From the NCBI GenBank assembly GCA_916700875.1, contig CAKAKS010000004.1, positions 14,466,534-14,530,533 on the forward strand: a DNA stretch of 64,000 bases. The letters run 5' to 3'. The notes below the pieces were generated by a model. The model worked only from the letters and a program-made list of their open reading frames with translations. It was not told the DNA's origin and did no database searches. Numbering within the stretch: position 1 is the first letter of the stretch; every line of letters begins with the position of its first letter. The translations under genes and the position numbers were made by a program. The DNA is from Sebastes aleutianus. Taxonomy: Eukaryota > Chordata > Actinopteri > Perciformes > Sebastidae. Positions 24,324-36,861 of the stretch are shown piece by piece.

Positions 24324-25616
24324 GTGAGAAGCATACAGCCACGGCCAACTCTCCTTTTTACGCAACAGTACTGTGCAATGTGTCAAACAAGACACTCCAG
24401 TCCAAATACAAAATGATCGATTGTACAGATGATGCAAACATCTAATCTAAAAAAATATACATTTTTATTTTAGATCATTTTTTTAAAGAAAGATTAGACG
24501 TGTGTGTGAAAACAATCCCATATGTTCCTTCCTGTAGCGGTTGTTTTATTAGCTTCGGTGCTATTTACTGGGATAAGTGCTCCCTGTTCATGCTTTGCGT
24601 TCTAGGCAGTTTTTAGCTGGTTTCTCTCGTCATAAGGGAAGAGCATTGATGGTGGTTTTGATATGAAAACCTCCAAGCATATTTCTAGTGCCATTAGATA
24701 AGCCACATAGTGAGAACTTTGTTTACTGGTCAGAATGTAGTTTTGAACAATGTTTTGTTTTGTACAGATATTACTGTGTGAGATGACGTCTGCCCCATTT
24801 CCTCACAGTTCTTGCTTGACTTTTCTTCTTTGGTAGTGTCCACATCCAGCCGTTTTGTCAAAGTGAGAGCCAATAGTCCCGTTGGTCTGCAGTACTCATC
24901 CATCTTATGTGAAAAAACAGCTTCGCTCTTAAAACCACTATTCTTTCTGTTAGGTTGTTACTTACTTTACAGGTTATAGTTCAGATTGTGTTGGCTAGAA
25001 TGTGTCTTTTAGGATTAAGGCATTGCCAGCAGTTCTTACAACACCATTTTCTGAGTGGGCTCAAAAATAATAGATGTTATTAGCTAAGAGTTTGGTTGCA
25101 GTTATTCAAAATGGACTTTAGTTTTGTGAATGTACTGAGCATTTGTCCCGCTGTATCAGAATATGTGCACCATTTTTGTAGTCAAGTGCAAAATACATTT
25201 TTTTTTGTTGCTCACTATGAGTCATCCAATGTAGTGTGTGTTCAGGCTGAGTCTCAATCCAATATTTATATTTTCCTACATAATATAGCTGACGCAGTGC
25301 ACATGTAGCTTAAAGTTGACCTGCAGTAAAAAAAAAAATGGTTAAGCTAATTCAATTTCCTGTTGAGCCCTGCAGTGTTTTCTGTAATATCTGTCGAGAG
25401 TTTAGTGTCATGAACAAAATACAGACGTTTAAATGTGTTTGTATGCCAGCAGCAACACTTTAGTGGCATAGTGCACCTGAAAAATGCTATTTTATATATT
25501 TATTTATTTGCTTAAAGCAGCTATAGACTCTCAGTGTGTAGGCATCATTAATTGAAACTGTTTCCAGTGTTTTAACAGAGCACAACGAGGTGTTTGACAG
25601 CTAGGATATCCAGAGC

Positions 25617-26662
25617 CAGGGACCAAAATTAACTTTTTGGTTTACCGACCAAGGTGGCTGGTAGATGAATTTTTTTTACTGGCGAGACAGATCTTTTACC
25701 AGCCAAAAATAATAAATAGCTTTTTACTATTGCAATTTGCTATTATTACTATTTAGCATGTCATATTGGTGTCATATGTGATTCCAGTACACCACTGGAT
25801 TGAAGTGACAGCAAACCAGCAGCTTTCTCCAGCACGTGTAGAAAATGTGTTTGTTTGTATGGGCCCGAGTGGCTTGTGGTCTCCATAATTTACTCACATT
25901 TTACTCAATTTACTCTCTAAAGAGAACTAAATACAGCGTTGGAGGCGAGGCCCTGTTCATTCTTATGAAAATTGCTCAGTGGCACGTGAAGCAAAAAAAG
26001 CTTGACTTCAGAGTATAAAATTATCCAGATCTTCCGGCAATCTTCTGCATCCATTGGACCCATAGGGTAGGCACACTCGCGTTTCCTTTAACTCCGCCGC
26101 CCTGCTCTTGCTCCTGCCTCGGTCTGGGGGTCATTCACGTGAACGGAGGAAGGGAAATCTTGATTTGGCTATTAGCGCATTTTACAACTTTTAGGACCTT
26201 ATGATTTAAATAAGGGCTATTCAAGTGTTCATACTGGGAAGTTGATTTTCCTCCAAAAAAAAATTATCTGCTGATCTACAGATGTCTCTTTCCCAATGTA
26301 AGTCGATGGGGAAAAGTCTTTTTGGGCCCAATAGCATCAAGTGCTTGACATAGTGCACCCCAAATGGCAGGCACATAGAGAGGTCCAGAAGCAGAAAGGG
26401 CCGGACGGACAGTAAAAACTCAATGGATTTTTTGATGTCCCACCGGCCCACTAATGTGGTGGCCCACCGGGATTTGTCCCAGTATGCCAGATGGCCAGTA
26501 CACCACTGGATTGAAGTGACAGCAAACCAGTAGCTTTCACCAACACGTGTGGAAAATTTGTTTGTTTCTACGGGCCAGAGTGGCGGTAGGTCTCCATAAT
26601 TGACTCTCCAAAGACTAAATTTACTCACATTTGGTGACTGCGAGTGTTCATTTTGGTCCCTG
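25617..26662 (+). mobile_element. DNA transposon relic with CAGGGACCAAAAT terminal inverted repeats and internal duplication
   Basis: It opens CAGGGACCAAAATTAAC and closes TTCATTTTGGTCCCTG, an inverted pair with the CAGGG start typical of hAT elements. The words CCAGTACACCACTGGATTGA, AGTGACAGCAAACCAG and GGTCTCCATAATT occur twice, at about 25785-25900 and 26495-26610. Between them lies a different segment (about 25980-26490) with CCCAATGTAAGTCGATGGGG, which appears to be a second nested repeat. No target duplication was found and no intact transposase frame exists. Confidence 0.6.
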
Positions 26663-27410
26663 CCCATAATAAACAAACGGATATGTAGCAATTTTGACAT
26701 CTGACATCTGAATCTCCCCTCAGCCAGCGCTCTCAGCCGCAGATCAATTGTTGACTAGATTGTTGTGGAGAGGTGCTTATTTATACCAGTTAATCAATTT
26801 TGCCATCCTTTTGACTCTTGGTCTCTCTTTGCCCTCGTGATTCCTGCTCTCTTCCTTCTCTCAGTGCATCTCTCTGACAGTTAGAGCCAAGCGTTCTGGG
26901 CTTATTATACAGAAAGCCCTCCCCTTCCCATCCTGCGACATCCTGAAGTGACTGCCAGTGTTAAAGATTCATGAGCGTGATCAGCTTTCAGTAAATGGGG
27001 AGGGCCTGGCTCTTGGTTGCTCTCCGGCACTTTAGAGCCATTACCTTGCAGTGATTCTAGAGCTCATCATGATTGGGACTTGGAAGCAAGCAAGGTGCAT
27101 ACCTCTCTTTCTACGCCGTCAACAGCGGCTTGTTTGTGTGTTTATCAGATTTTACGGACATGTGTCATTTGAATAAAGTAGATTTGCTCTTTGTACTGAG
27201 TAACCAGATAACTAGGGAGTTTAAATGTCATTTAGCTCACTCTGAAAACTGGACAGCAGAAAGTGAGCTTGAGGAGAGAACTGAGAGACTATATGCACTT
27301 ATATAATGTAGTTGTCTACTGAACACAATGTCTTTGTGAAAAAGACCCATGACCTATTTTTGTTCGCTTTGTTTCCCCATTTTCCTTTACTGTCTCTACA
27401 CTCTCAATAG

Positions 27411-28739
27411 CGGTGTTTCCATTCACATGTTTTTATGCACATTTATAAATATCACGTTAGAAAAGCTGTATGGAAACACCAAAATTTGCTAAAGCTTCCT
27501 CTATTGTGAAAAAAAAGGTTTTTACGCTTGCTTGAGGTGATTTTTGCCTCTGTCAAAAAAGAGTTGATATGGTTGTGTTATGGAAACTCCTTTGTCGAAT
27601 AAATTCTGACGATCAGCTGTTTCTGCCGTTGGCGTATTCTCAGATATTCCCATAACGTGTGAATGCTTGTCTTCGTCTCCGGACAGCATGAAACATGGCC
27701 AATACTAGTTGACATGAAAGAACAATTACACCTTGCCCAATTGAAACAAATTTCTGAAGACCACTCTCCATTATTCTCTCGTAGATGGTTAGATGGCCAA
27801 GTCGACTTGTTTTGTTTCCGGTTCGCTTCCTCTTCTTCTACTCTGTTTACTGGCGGATAACAGTCATGCGTAGTCTATAGAGGGGGGAAGTCACGCCCCT
27901 TTCGGTGGCCCTCATGGGACCTTATTTCGGAAAAAATATGTACGTTAGTCAACGGCAAGAGACAAATATTTTTTTGATCCCGTTTGACTTGGGCCATGAA
28001 TCACACATATGATGTTTGTCAATTTAAAAGATAATTTTGCAAGTCAAGAAAGTCTCGTAGGTTTGTCATATCAGTTAGTTTTGTGTGAAACTGCTCAATG
28101 AACTACATCTCTTGTCTCACACAATTTACATCTCTAATTCTAGCTATCTAGCTTACCTGCTATGTTCCATGCACAAATTAAATGCTATCTTACCTGATGT
28201 GTTATATCCAGCGATTCCTGGTCTTTTTATCAGCCGAGAAGCGAAAGAACAAGCGAGACCCATTGCTTGTGTGGGTGCATCACAGTACGAAACACACAGG
28301 CATCGTAGCTTCAGCAAGAGAGATGTCACTTACGCAACTTTTGGGTGTTTAGTCTCTCTAATTATGTATTTTCACAGTCTTATACTTCAACAGTTTTACA
28401 ACAAACTGGAACTTTTTTGACTTGCAAAATTATCTTTTAAATTGACAAACATCACATGTGTGATTCATGGTGCAATTCAAACAGGATCAAAAAAATATTT
28501 GTCTCTCGCCGTTGACTACTGTTAATATTTTTTCCGAAATAAGGTCACACGGGGTCCACCGGAAGGGGCGGGACTTGGCCTCTCCATAGCGCCAACTTCT
28601 AACCAAACTACGCTGTAGCCGACACGCCGAGATTATTCGCTCCAAACCAGTTGATGGAAAGCGCCTAATTTGCATTGCTTTTTTGCGACGTTTCAAAAGT
28701 TTGCTTACAATTCGCTTGACTTTTGAATGGAAACACAGC
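27411..28739. mobile_element. outer DNA transposon relic with GTGTTTCCATTC inverted ends, split by a nested element
   Basis: The left end GGTGTTTCCATTCACATG and the right end TTTTGAATGGAAACACA are inverted relative to each other. The host sequence is interrupted at about 27868 by the element ending at 28613. A further TATGGAAACACC word at 27468 makes a short palindrome with the left end. The family was not determined. Confidence 0.55.
27868..28613. mobile_element. foldback-type MITE with about 185-bp inverted arms, nested
   Basis: The arms are at 27868-28053 and 28411-28613. Paired blocks include GCGTAGT/ACTACGC at the tips, ACCTTATTTCGGAAAAAATA, AGAGACAAATATTTTTTTGATC, ATGAATCACACAT and GATGTTTGTCAATTTAAAAG with its reverse complement. 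The loop is about 360 bp. The arms remain highly similar, so the copy could still form a long hairpin. Confidence 0.85.
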
Positions 28740-29819
28740 TTCTTTCTCCCTAGCTCGCTCCCTGTCATTGATCCGATTCCTCTATATGTTCCGAGCCCCT
28801 CAAGTCTTGTTAAATTCACTCAAGATTCAAGGTTTCAAATTCACATTGCACTTAATCTCTTTCCATCTATCATCACATTCCTCCCTCCATCTCCCCATGC
28901 CTCCCTTTTGACCCAAACCTAATATCAGAACATCTGGTTCCAGGTAACAGCAGCTGTCAGCGAGGCCAGAGTTCACAGCAGACCCCCATCCAAGTTGCGT
29001 TCTGTTGAAATTGATATTGTTTTTAAATACATGTTGGTCTTTAATACTATCTGACATGGTTCCAACATGTTTCTGTGTGTTTTGGCTCTCCCAGCACTTC
29101 TTCTCACCCCTGCATATATTGAGATGTAAAATGAGAAGATGTGAATCCTCTGGGCCCCTCCTCTGCCGTGATTTCCTCTTCAGTTTGGGGAGAATAAATG
29201 GCCCATGTTGCTGCCCACCAGTCTTTATTGGTGCACTCTTGTTCTCCATTTCTCTCTCGGGGCCTGTTGCGCCAAGAAGCCATGTGAGGACAGATTACGC
29301 ACCAGAGAGACATTGTTCAGTGCCCCACAGTGGTTTTGCACTTTCTGAAAGGGCCCCCATTATTATAGCACAGGAGACTTCAAACGCTTCCCCAATAGCG
29401 TTTGATGCAGTTTAATGCACAGTCATGCTCGGCGCTCTCTGAGTTCCAGGAGCACTGGGTGTGTCTTTATAAATCAAAGCCCTGCTAACCCACATGATTA
29501 CAGGAATGGCACACTGGCCCTCTCCCCTTGGCAATCAGACACTGATTTTTTCCCCCCCCTCTGCATCCGTTCCCCCCCCCTCCATTATACTATGACTGGA
29601 ATGGGTGATTCAGTGTTTTTGAAGGCCCCCCCCCCTCGCCCTTTTGGTGAGGTGCATGTTGCACGACTCACTTTGTGTAGTTACGGCAGCTGAATTTTGT
29701 TAAAACTGTCTAGTAGTATTAGTAGTTAAACGTGATTGTTAGAAGGGGGTGTCACTGCTGTACAGTTTTGTTTTGTTTTTAAGAAACACATTAAAGAGTT
29801 ATCAAACATTTGCGTTTTG

Positions 29820-30420
29820 TAGGGTTGGGTGATATGGCTCAAATCAGTATCACAATATTAATAAAGATATTTTTTGATTTCAGTATACACTCTGGTCATT
29901 TTATTAGGTACACCTGTAAAATCTAATTCAACCCAATACAACAACTCAGCCATTGATTTACACTGTCAGAGAGGTACAAAGTTATCATTATGAACGTATA
30001 CGACAAACATGACTATTGTTAGGACTCACAGCTGTCAAGCTAGCAGCTTGTGGAAGACTCCTTATTACAGTCCTGCGACAACCACAGATACAAGATTTTT
30101 ATTTTATTTATTTATTTATTTTTGTCAGAGCATTTTATTTATTGATTGCTGTCTGGATGTAGAATTTCAACAAATATAACAAAGAAAAAGGTGGTTGTAG
30201 TTTGCAGTGGTGTTGAAGGTACACTTCTCAGAAAGTTTAAAAAAAAAAACTGGCCATTATAAGCTTTGTAAGGGTAGAATATGTGGCACAGCTGGGTTGT
30301 ATTAGATTGTATAGGTGTACCTAATAAAGTGGCCAGGGAGTGTATATCACAATATGGAAAATCTATGCAAAATCATATATGGAAAACTAAGACTTGAATA
30401 ACCGGTCTGAAAGGGTTACA
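29820..30420 (+). mobile_element. hAT-like element, TAGGGTTGGGTGATATGG family, split by a nested element (right end uncertain)
   Basis: The left part (TAGGGTTGGGTGATATGGCT) matches the start of the element at 37741-38570. The interior is interrupted at 29884 by the TA-flanked element. The continuation from 30347 (TCACAATATGGAAAATCTAT) loses similarity by about 30420. Confidence 0.5.
29884..30346. mobile_element. TA-flanked DNA transposon relic with about 35-bp inverted repeats, nested
   Basis: The left end TATACACTCTGGTCATTTTA TTAGGTACACCT and the right end, reversed, TATACACTCCCTGGCCACTT TATTAGGTACACCT pair closely. TA at both outer borders suggests a TA target duplication as in Tc1/mariner-type or related superfamilies. 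There is no transposase frame. It has inserted into the GGGTGATATGG hAT-like element. Confidence 0.8.
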
Positions 30421-30636
30421 CCACAGAGATGTGTTTTATGATAAATTCATATGATCATATCATTGGTATGAATTTGCTAAAAGTCAACAAATGATGTAGT
30501 TGAATTATTAATTATCACACATAAGAGACTCTTAAAGTTGCACCAAAGAAGAATTGCTTGACAGCCCAAATTATCCATATATTGTCTTTTCTTTAATGTT
30601 ACTTTTTTATTTTAGAAATAACTGGCTAACTTATTG

Positions 30637-30903
30637 TAGGGCTGCCTCCTCTTAGTCGATGAGTCGACTAATCGGTCGCGTTGGTCTTAGTCAACTTAGA
30701 TTTCTTTAGTTGATTAGTCGTTTTTATACTTTTTTATGCTGAATGACTTATTTTCAAGAGACGGATCGGCACATCTCTGGTAAACACAAGATTTAAAGTG
30801 GTGCTTTTGTGTGAACATTTGTGGAGAATTAAATCAACTAATCAATTAGTTTGTAAAATCTTGTGAGTATTAGTCGACTAAGAATTGGTTGAGGACAGCC
30901 CTA
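30637..30903 (+). mobile_element. hAT-like MITE, TAGGGCTGCCYCCTCTTAG family
   Basis: It begins TAGGGCTGCCTCCTCTTAG and ends GAGGACAGCCCTA, with TAGTCGACTAA words inside. The flanks ACTTATTG and ATTTATTG match at 7 of 8. A sister copy lies at 55728-56013, sharing TTTAAAGTGGTGCTTTTGTG. Confidence 0.85.
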
Positions 30904-32978
30904 ATTTATTGGCACCAGGGATTATACACCTTTCTTTAGTCTGTTACACATTTCAAAATTAGCATCTGATTTTCCTCTTACCATCACAATTCTGAAAAGA
31001 TCTCCATTTTTACATCTCCATCACACATGTAACAGGAGATGGCATCGCAGAGATGCAGCTCATACATCTGCAGACCGAAACAGAACAGGGTCGGGGTCTT
31101 ACCGTGGTGGACGACGTATACAATTGTGAAATTTGGACAATAGCTGGATACTGCCATCATGACCCCAAGCAGCCAACAGCACCATGTCACCATCACCGTT
31201 CAGCCCTACGCCACAGTTGGAAAGTACATCTGGTTGGTGTGTCCCCTGTTAGGTGAAACATTTTGTCATGTCATTCAGACAGCCTTACAGCTGCACAGGT
31301 GCAGTTAAAGGTTTAATTTGTTGTGCTTTTGAGGCGTTTATTGCAGTCAGATACAGCATGTCATGTACAAGTTGTACCAGCTGAGTTTGACAGGAGGAAA
31401 CGTTGTCGTCTCCAGCCCTCTGGGCAGCGACAGCAGCAGCCCCTTGTTGTTCCTGCATTCCTCCCTCGCCAGACTGGTTGGCTCCAGCTCCGTCCTGGAG
31501 TCTGCTCTTGTGACACCTAAGACATAAGCGGTGACACACACCTATGATCACCTCCCTCAAGAACACCTAGCGCTTTCAAAGTCAATTGATTTTTCAAACT
31601 TTAACTTGTGTCTTTATCCGTGTGAATTCTTTTCTTGTTTCATCAATTGAGCTGTCTATTACTTGATCACTGTGTTGTTATATACAGTTTAAAGTAAAAT
31701 ATGACGTCATATTTTGCATATTTCTTAGCATATTATTGAGTCCTGATATTAAAATCTAAAATCTGTTGCATCAGTCTAATAAACAGGTTCAGATATTGGC
31801 AGGGTTGTGGTTATTTCCGTGGTTTAATAACATAACCCTTTATTTAGCCCTGTGAGTCAATCACACAGATAGGCCATGATGATGAGGATGAAAACCTGTA
31901 ATGAAGTGTTCAGTTCACACTGGCAGGGCTGACAAATATGCAATTATGGTTGCCGTCTTTATAAGTGTGTGTGTGTTTGCGTGAGATTCATGGGAAGAGG
32001 GGGAGAGTCTGGTTGGAGGTGTTTACTACGCTTCTGTAAGTGGAAACCTAAGCTCATCACAACTTCAAAGTAGAAAAACAACGGCATGGTAGGCTATCTG
32101 CTCCAATAAAACCTCATGACCCCAGCGTCGTTTCCAGTCAGATCTTCAGTTTGTACTTTCCCAGTGATCGTCAGCCTGCCAGTGCGTTTCCAGCAACAGC
32201 GAGCAGATGGCCAAACAAGCTTTAGATAGCAGTTCATAATTCAAGTGTAAAATGCATTCCCCTTTTAACAAATGGATGTCACACAGACTTTTTCTTACCC
32301 TTTCTTACTGTAATGGAAATATGGTATGGCCTCAGTACTCTAGCTTGGTTGAATAATATTTATTTAAAAGCTGCATTGCTTTCTTTCATCTTGCCCGTGT
32401 GAACAATGATTCCACACCATCTCTGACTAAAATAAGGTAGCTTGCAGTGACTGATGGGCCATATGTCTCAACTTACAATGCTAATGAACTAAATGAGCTG
32501 ACAGCGTGATGAACTGCAAATTTGGTAGATGCCCTCCAGAATATGCCAATCAGTTCTACATATAATGAGGTTACTCACCCAACCCCCACTTACCCTACAT
32601 TGCTCTGAGTCAATGATATCCGCACACAGCAGCACAGGTAGACCAACGGATGTGTCTTATGCACGCATGAATTTATGCTCAGCTTTGTCAGCCATGATAG
32701 CACAGCTTTTCTAGTGTCACTGTCCACATGCTAGGTAATGCTAGCTCAACCTTGAGTTGATGTAACAATAAAATATAATTTAGTGTCTTTAAATGCTTTT
32801 CGGTTGTTGTTGTGTTTCCCCCCCTAACACTCCTTCTTTTATAATACTGTGTAGTTTGCAGTAAATTAATGAAGATTTAATTTAAATGAAACTTTTTTCA
32901 ACCACAGTTTAAGATTCCCAAATGTTTAAAATAATTTTTAATTAATGTTTAGTAGGGTTAAAGAGCTGTGGTGTACAT

Positions 32979-33466
32979 TAGGGCTTTTTTTTTTTTTTTA
33001 CATTTATCGTCTTTTGGAGTCGTTTCGTGATGAAATCATATATCGATATATAGTGATTCACAATTATGTTATCTTGATAATAACAAGCACATTCTGTACT
33101 AACTCAAATTTCTCAGAAAATTTGATCAAACTTAGTTAAATCAATCTTAATCTGTTGTAGAAATAGTCAGTCTATAGATGGAAATATGTATTCATGTTTT
33201 CTCTATAATTTCACTTGAAGCTCTTATGTTCATTTTGCACTAAAGTTATTAATTAACTGAAAAAAATATTTTTCATTTGTCAATATTTAATTCACACAGG
33301 AGTATACAAACATAGACTTTACCATGTGGTTATTTCAAATTGACTATTTATTTATTGAATTACCAGAAAACATGCTATATCGTGATATATATACATATAT
33401 ATTGTTATTAAGATAGGAAATTACCTATAGTGAGATAGAATATTTTGGCCATATCGCCCAACCCTA
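32979..33466 (-). mobile_element. hAT-like element, GGGCTGGGCGATATGG family, reverse orientation
   Basis: The right end TGGCCATATCGCCCAACCCTA is the reverse complement of the family start seen at 37742. Internal CGTGATATA and AAATAACCACATGGTAAA-type words (as reverse complement) are shared. The flanks GTGTACAT and GTGCACAC match at 6 of 8. The left terminus is interrupted by a T-run at 32984. Confidence 0.8.
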
Positions 33467-34063
33467 GTGCACACAGCAGTGAACTGTGATCGAGATGTGT
33501 TGTCCTGTCGTCTTCACAGCCTCTTAGCTGTGTTAGACGTGGCTTTTAGTTGCTCTTGGTTTCCCTTTTAAATTGCTCAGTTTAACGAGGTGAAATTGGT
33601 TGTTGTGCTTTTCTTTTTCAATCGTTAAGTGACAGAAGTGTGAGTGAATAATTTATATGCATGTGTCCTACTGGAGGTAGATTGGTAGGCATCATCGTGG
33701 ACTAAGCTCAAAGCCCAACCTGCATTCAGAGCCATAAATGTGATTGTCTGTGCCATCAACTCCATTATCATCATCCTGAACATCACTGCCTTGACGTCTC
33801 TGATGACTCTGTGTGTATTGTTTGTTTGGTTGAGTGTGTTACAGACAGCTGCATAGTATAATGTGCTCTACAGATTTTTTACCATAGCCAACAAAATGTT
33901 TGTGATACAACCAAATATTTATAAGACATATTAATTTACATTGTTTGATTTAATTGGAAGAACAAAAAAATGAACATACTCTATAGCACATGGTGTGGAC
34001 AAAGATGACAGTTTCTGTCCTAAATACAAAAAACATGGAAGCAACATGCTACCATTCACTTAT

Positions 34064-34626
34064 GCCTCATTTCCACGGCGTGGTTCGAATCAACGCGACT
34101 CTACTCACTTTTGGTACCAGGTCTTTATCTCTGTTTTGTTTTGTTTTTAGCTGCTGATAGCACAACCTCAGTGTAAGGAGGATTTTCAGCTGATCGCCGT
34201 AGCGATGCCGCCTGAAATTGCCGTGACATCATCTTCAACTCAACACTGAATCCCTTCATCAGCAACCAAACAGAGGAACGTCTGTACTTCGTCTAATGAA
34301 CGGCATAGTCTACGGCGTACTTTTGCGGGCTGCCATTTTTAAAAATCTGGGTCGAGTGAATAAAAAAAATGTGCCGCTATTGACAGTAGTTTGGCTATTT
34401 AAAAATGGCGGGTTTGTGCCACACGGTTTGTCCCGTGTCGCACTAATGACGATTCTCTGAGCGATCAGTGGTCTGCAGTGTTTTAACTCCATCTTCTAGT
34501 ATTGGCTCAGCTCAATTGAAACCTCAACCGAGGTGGTACCAAAAAAGTACCAGGTATTATCCACAACTTTTGGTAATGGAAAAGCAAAAGTTGAGTAAAG
34601 CTGTGCCGTACCATGCAATGGAAATG
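34064..34626. mobile_element. MITE with GCCTCATTTCCACGG / CAATGGAAATG inverted ends
   Basis: The left end GCCTCATTTCCACGGCGTGG, followed by CTTTTGGTACCAGG, pairs with the right part (GGTGGTACCAAAAAAGTACC, CTGTGCCGTACCATGCAATG, GAAATG). The pattern of a TTTCCA start and inner GGTACC is a recurrent fish MITE type. The exact boundaries and target duplication were not resolved. Confidence 0.65.
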
Positions 34627-35449
34627 GAAGATTAGCTCCAGACCTCCTGCCTCCTGCCTGATTTATACTCCTACGGCTGTGCGCCTATGTGTTCTGCACC
34701 TCTCGCCCATGCCATGCGTACATAGTATTACGGCCGATTGTGCATAGCCAGTAATTTCTTTTTGATTTGGACCCACGGTTTTCAAATCCTTTGTCAGGCG
34801 GTCTTTGATTTATTTGTTAGACCTGATTTAATAGTTCCATAGTAGTTTGGCCCATGGCTGAAAAAGAAATCATGGAAGAGTTGCATGATGAGGAAGAGCT
34901 CCTGTGCCTAGAATTAACAAGGTTGTTGTTGTTGTTGTAACAAATGCAAGGTACTTCTGCGGCGTCCACAGTGCCTGGCGCATTGTCACATTTTTCAGGC
35001 GGTGCGTCTCTGCAGGTCTCTGCGAGCTCCACAAACCCTTTCTGCGGGTCTGCACAACCGTATCCACAGAAGTATAAAAATAGGCATTACTGTGGCCTGT
35101 GAGAGCCTCGGCAAGAGGGCTTGAGCTTTGTTCAAAGAGAAACTCTCCCCTAGTGGCCATTGTTGATAATTACCTCAGTGACACAGCTCTGTACATTAAG
35201 TGCCAAGACTGGTGCCCAGCTGTTTATAGCTGCCCAGCGACCCAGGGCATTCCCTAGGATTAGAGATCCCTCGGTAGTCTGCCCATGTGAAGATCGGACA
35301 CACCAACAACTAAAATGGCCTGGCAGCCGTATTGCCAGGCAGTCTGACTGTCTGTGTTGGTGTCATTGAGACGTGCCTGGTGCTTCCAGTCTCTCTTTTT
35401 TTGTCTCAACGTACACTGACCCATCATTACTGCCATGTCAAGGAGACGA

Positions 35450-35860
35450 AGGCAACCAATCATACCCGGCCCAGCGAGACAAGCGCAACCAATCAGGTCT
35501 AGAATCCCCATGGTAACTTGTGCTGGAAAGCCAAGGCGCAACCAATAGGAACGGAGAGTGCCACTTAGCTATGAGAGTTTTAATGGCCTGTTTCTGTTGT
35601 CATTAATAAAAGCGCATAACCTCTGCTATAGAGACCGTTATAATTTCAGTGGAGAGCACAGTGCCACATCTTAAAGACAGTCAAAGGAGCATAATGCAAG
35701 GACACATGCACACATGCACACATGCACACAGTGACATTTGTGTTCATTACCTGTACATACACTGTACAGGCCAATAGCACTCAAGCCACTTGTCAACAGA
35801 ACGGTGGAAATGTGTTTTACCCTTCAGAGTCTCCTCTGCCTCTCTGGCCAATCACCACTG
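35450..35860. promoter_or_regulatory. cluster of five CCAAT boxes in intron 1
   Basis: CCAAT occurs on the + strand at 35456, 35489, 35542, 35771 and 35848. The first three are in near-identical contexts (GCAACCAATCA, GCAACCAATCAGG, GCAACCAATAGG), spaced 33 and 53 bp, which fits NF-Y sites. It may be an enhancer, an alternative promoter or a decayed local repeat. Function is inferred only. Confidence 0.3.
35701..35730. repeat. (CACATGCA)n short tandem repeat
   Basis: Three copies of an ACACATGC unit. Confidence 0.85.
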
Positions 35861-36540
35861 CTTTGACTTCATCCATTTGAGCACAGACCCTACCATTAGC
35901 TTAAAGTAGGTCACTTCAGGCCAGGAGGGAGCCAGACTCAAGTTTGCATGGTCACTAGCTCCCTTTTTTTAGTTTAGCCTGCTTCTGCTAAGCTATGCTA
36001 CTGCTCTCTGCTCTACATTGTGCTGTGCTGTACTCCGTTATGCCTTATGTAACGGCTGAGCGGTGTGTGTCACAGCCGTTTCCATGGTTAGAGTGGCTGA
36101 GAGTGTATCACAACACAGCATGCCCCAACCTTGTGCATTGTGCTGGAGAAAAAAACTTTCTTTTTCTTTCTCTGTTAGTCTTTCTCTTTTATTTAAGTAC
36201 TGCAGATCCACCCACCTTGCAATAAGAAGAAATTATATTCATGCATATGCTTTTAAATTACATTTGTTTTGGAATACGACAAGTGTTCACATCTTCTACG
36301 CAGCAGATATATCGTCCTATGTTGAAATCCAAGTCCATTAGCTGCCATCAAACTTGGGTGCAGATGATGGGGGTAATTAATAAGACATTGCATTGATCAA
36401 TAATTGATTGTCTTTCATTAAGTGGCATGAAGTTCAGCCTCTGCTGACTCGCAGGGTAAGAGGAGGAGGAGCAGAATAAAATATATGTTGGTATGGATGC
36501 TCAACATCTGCAGAGGGACAGGTCCCTAATGGCTCTCATG

Positions 36541-36861
36541 TAAGGATGCAATTAATGATTATTGTCATTGTCGATTAATCTGTTGATTATTTTCTCGATT
36601 AATCAATTAGTTGTTTGGTGAAAAATGTCGTTCAGTGTTTCCCAAAGCCCAAGATGACGTCCTCAAAGGTCTTGTTTTGTCCACACTTCAAAGATATTCA
36701 GTTTACTGTCATAGAGGAGTAAAGAAACCAGAAAATATTCACATTTAAGAAGCTGGAATCAGAGAATTATGACCTTTTTTCTTAAAAAAATTCTCAATTA
36801 TCATAATAGTTATTGATTAATTCAATAGTTGACAACTAATCGATTAATCGTTGCAGCTCTA
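36541..36861 (-). mobile_element. hAT-like MITE, GCTGCAA family, perfect 8-bp target duplication
   Basis: The element opens TAAGGATGCAATTAATGATT and closes CGATTAATCGTTGCAGCTCTA. CTCTCATG is repeated exactly at 36533-36540 and 36862-36869, the 8-bp duplication expected of hAT transposition. Length is 321 bp. Confidence 0.92.

Noticed and set aside
26221..26700. 159-residue open frame on the - strand
   Set aside because: It lies inside the repeat at 25617-26662, crosses the duplicated block and has no recognisable domain; treated as chance.
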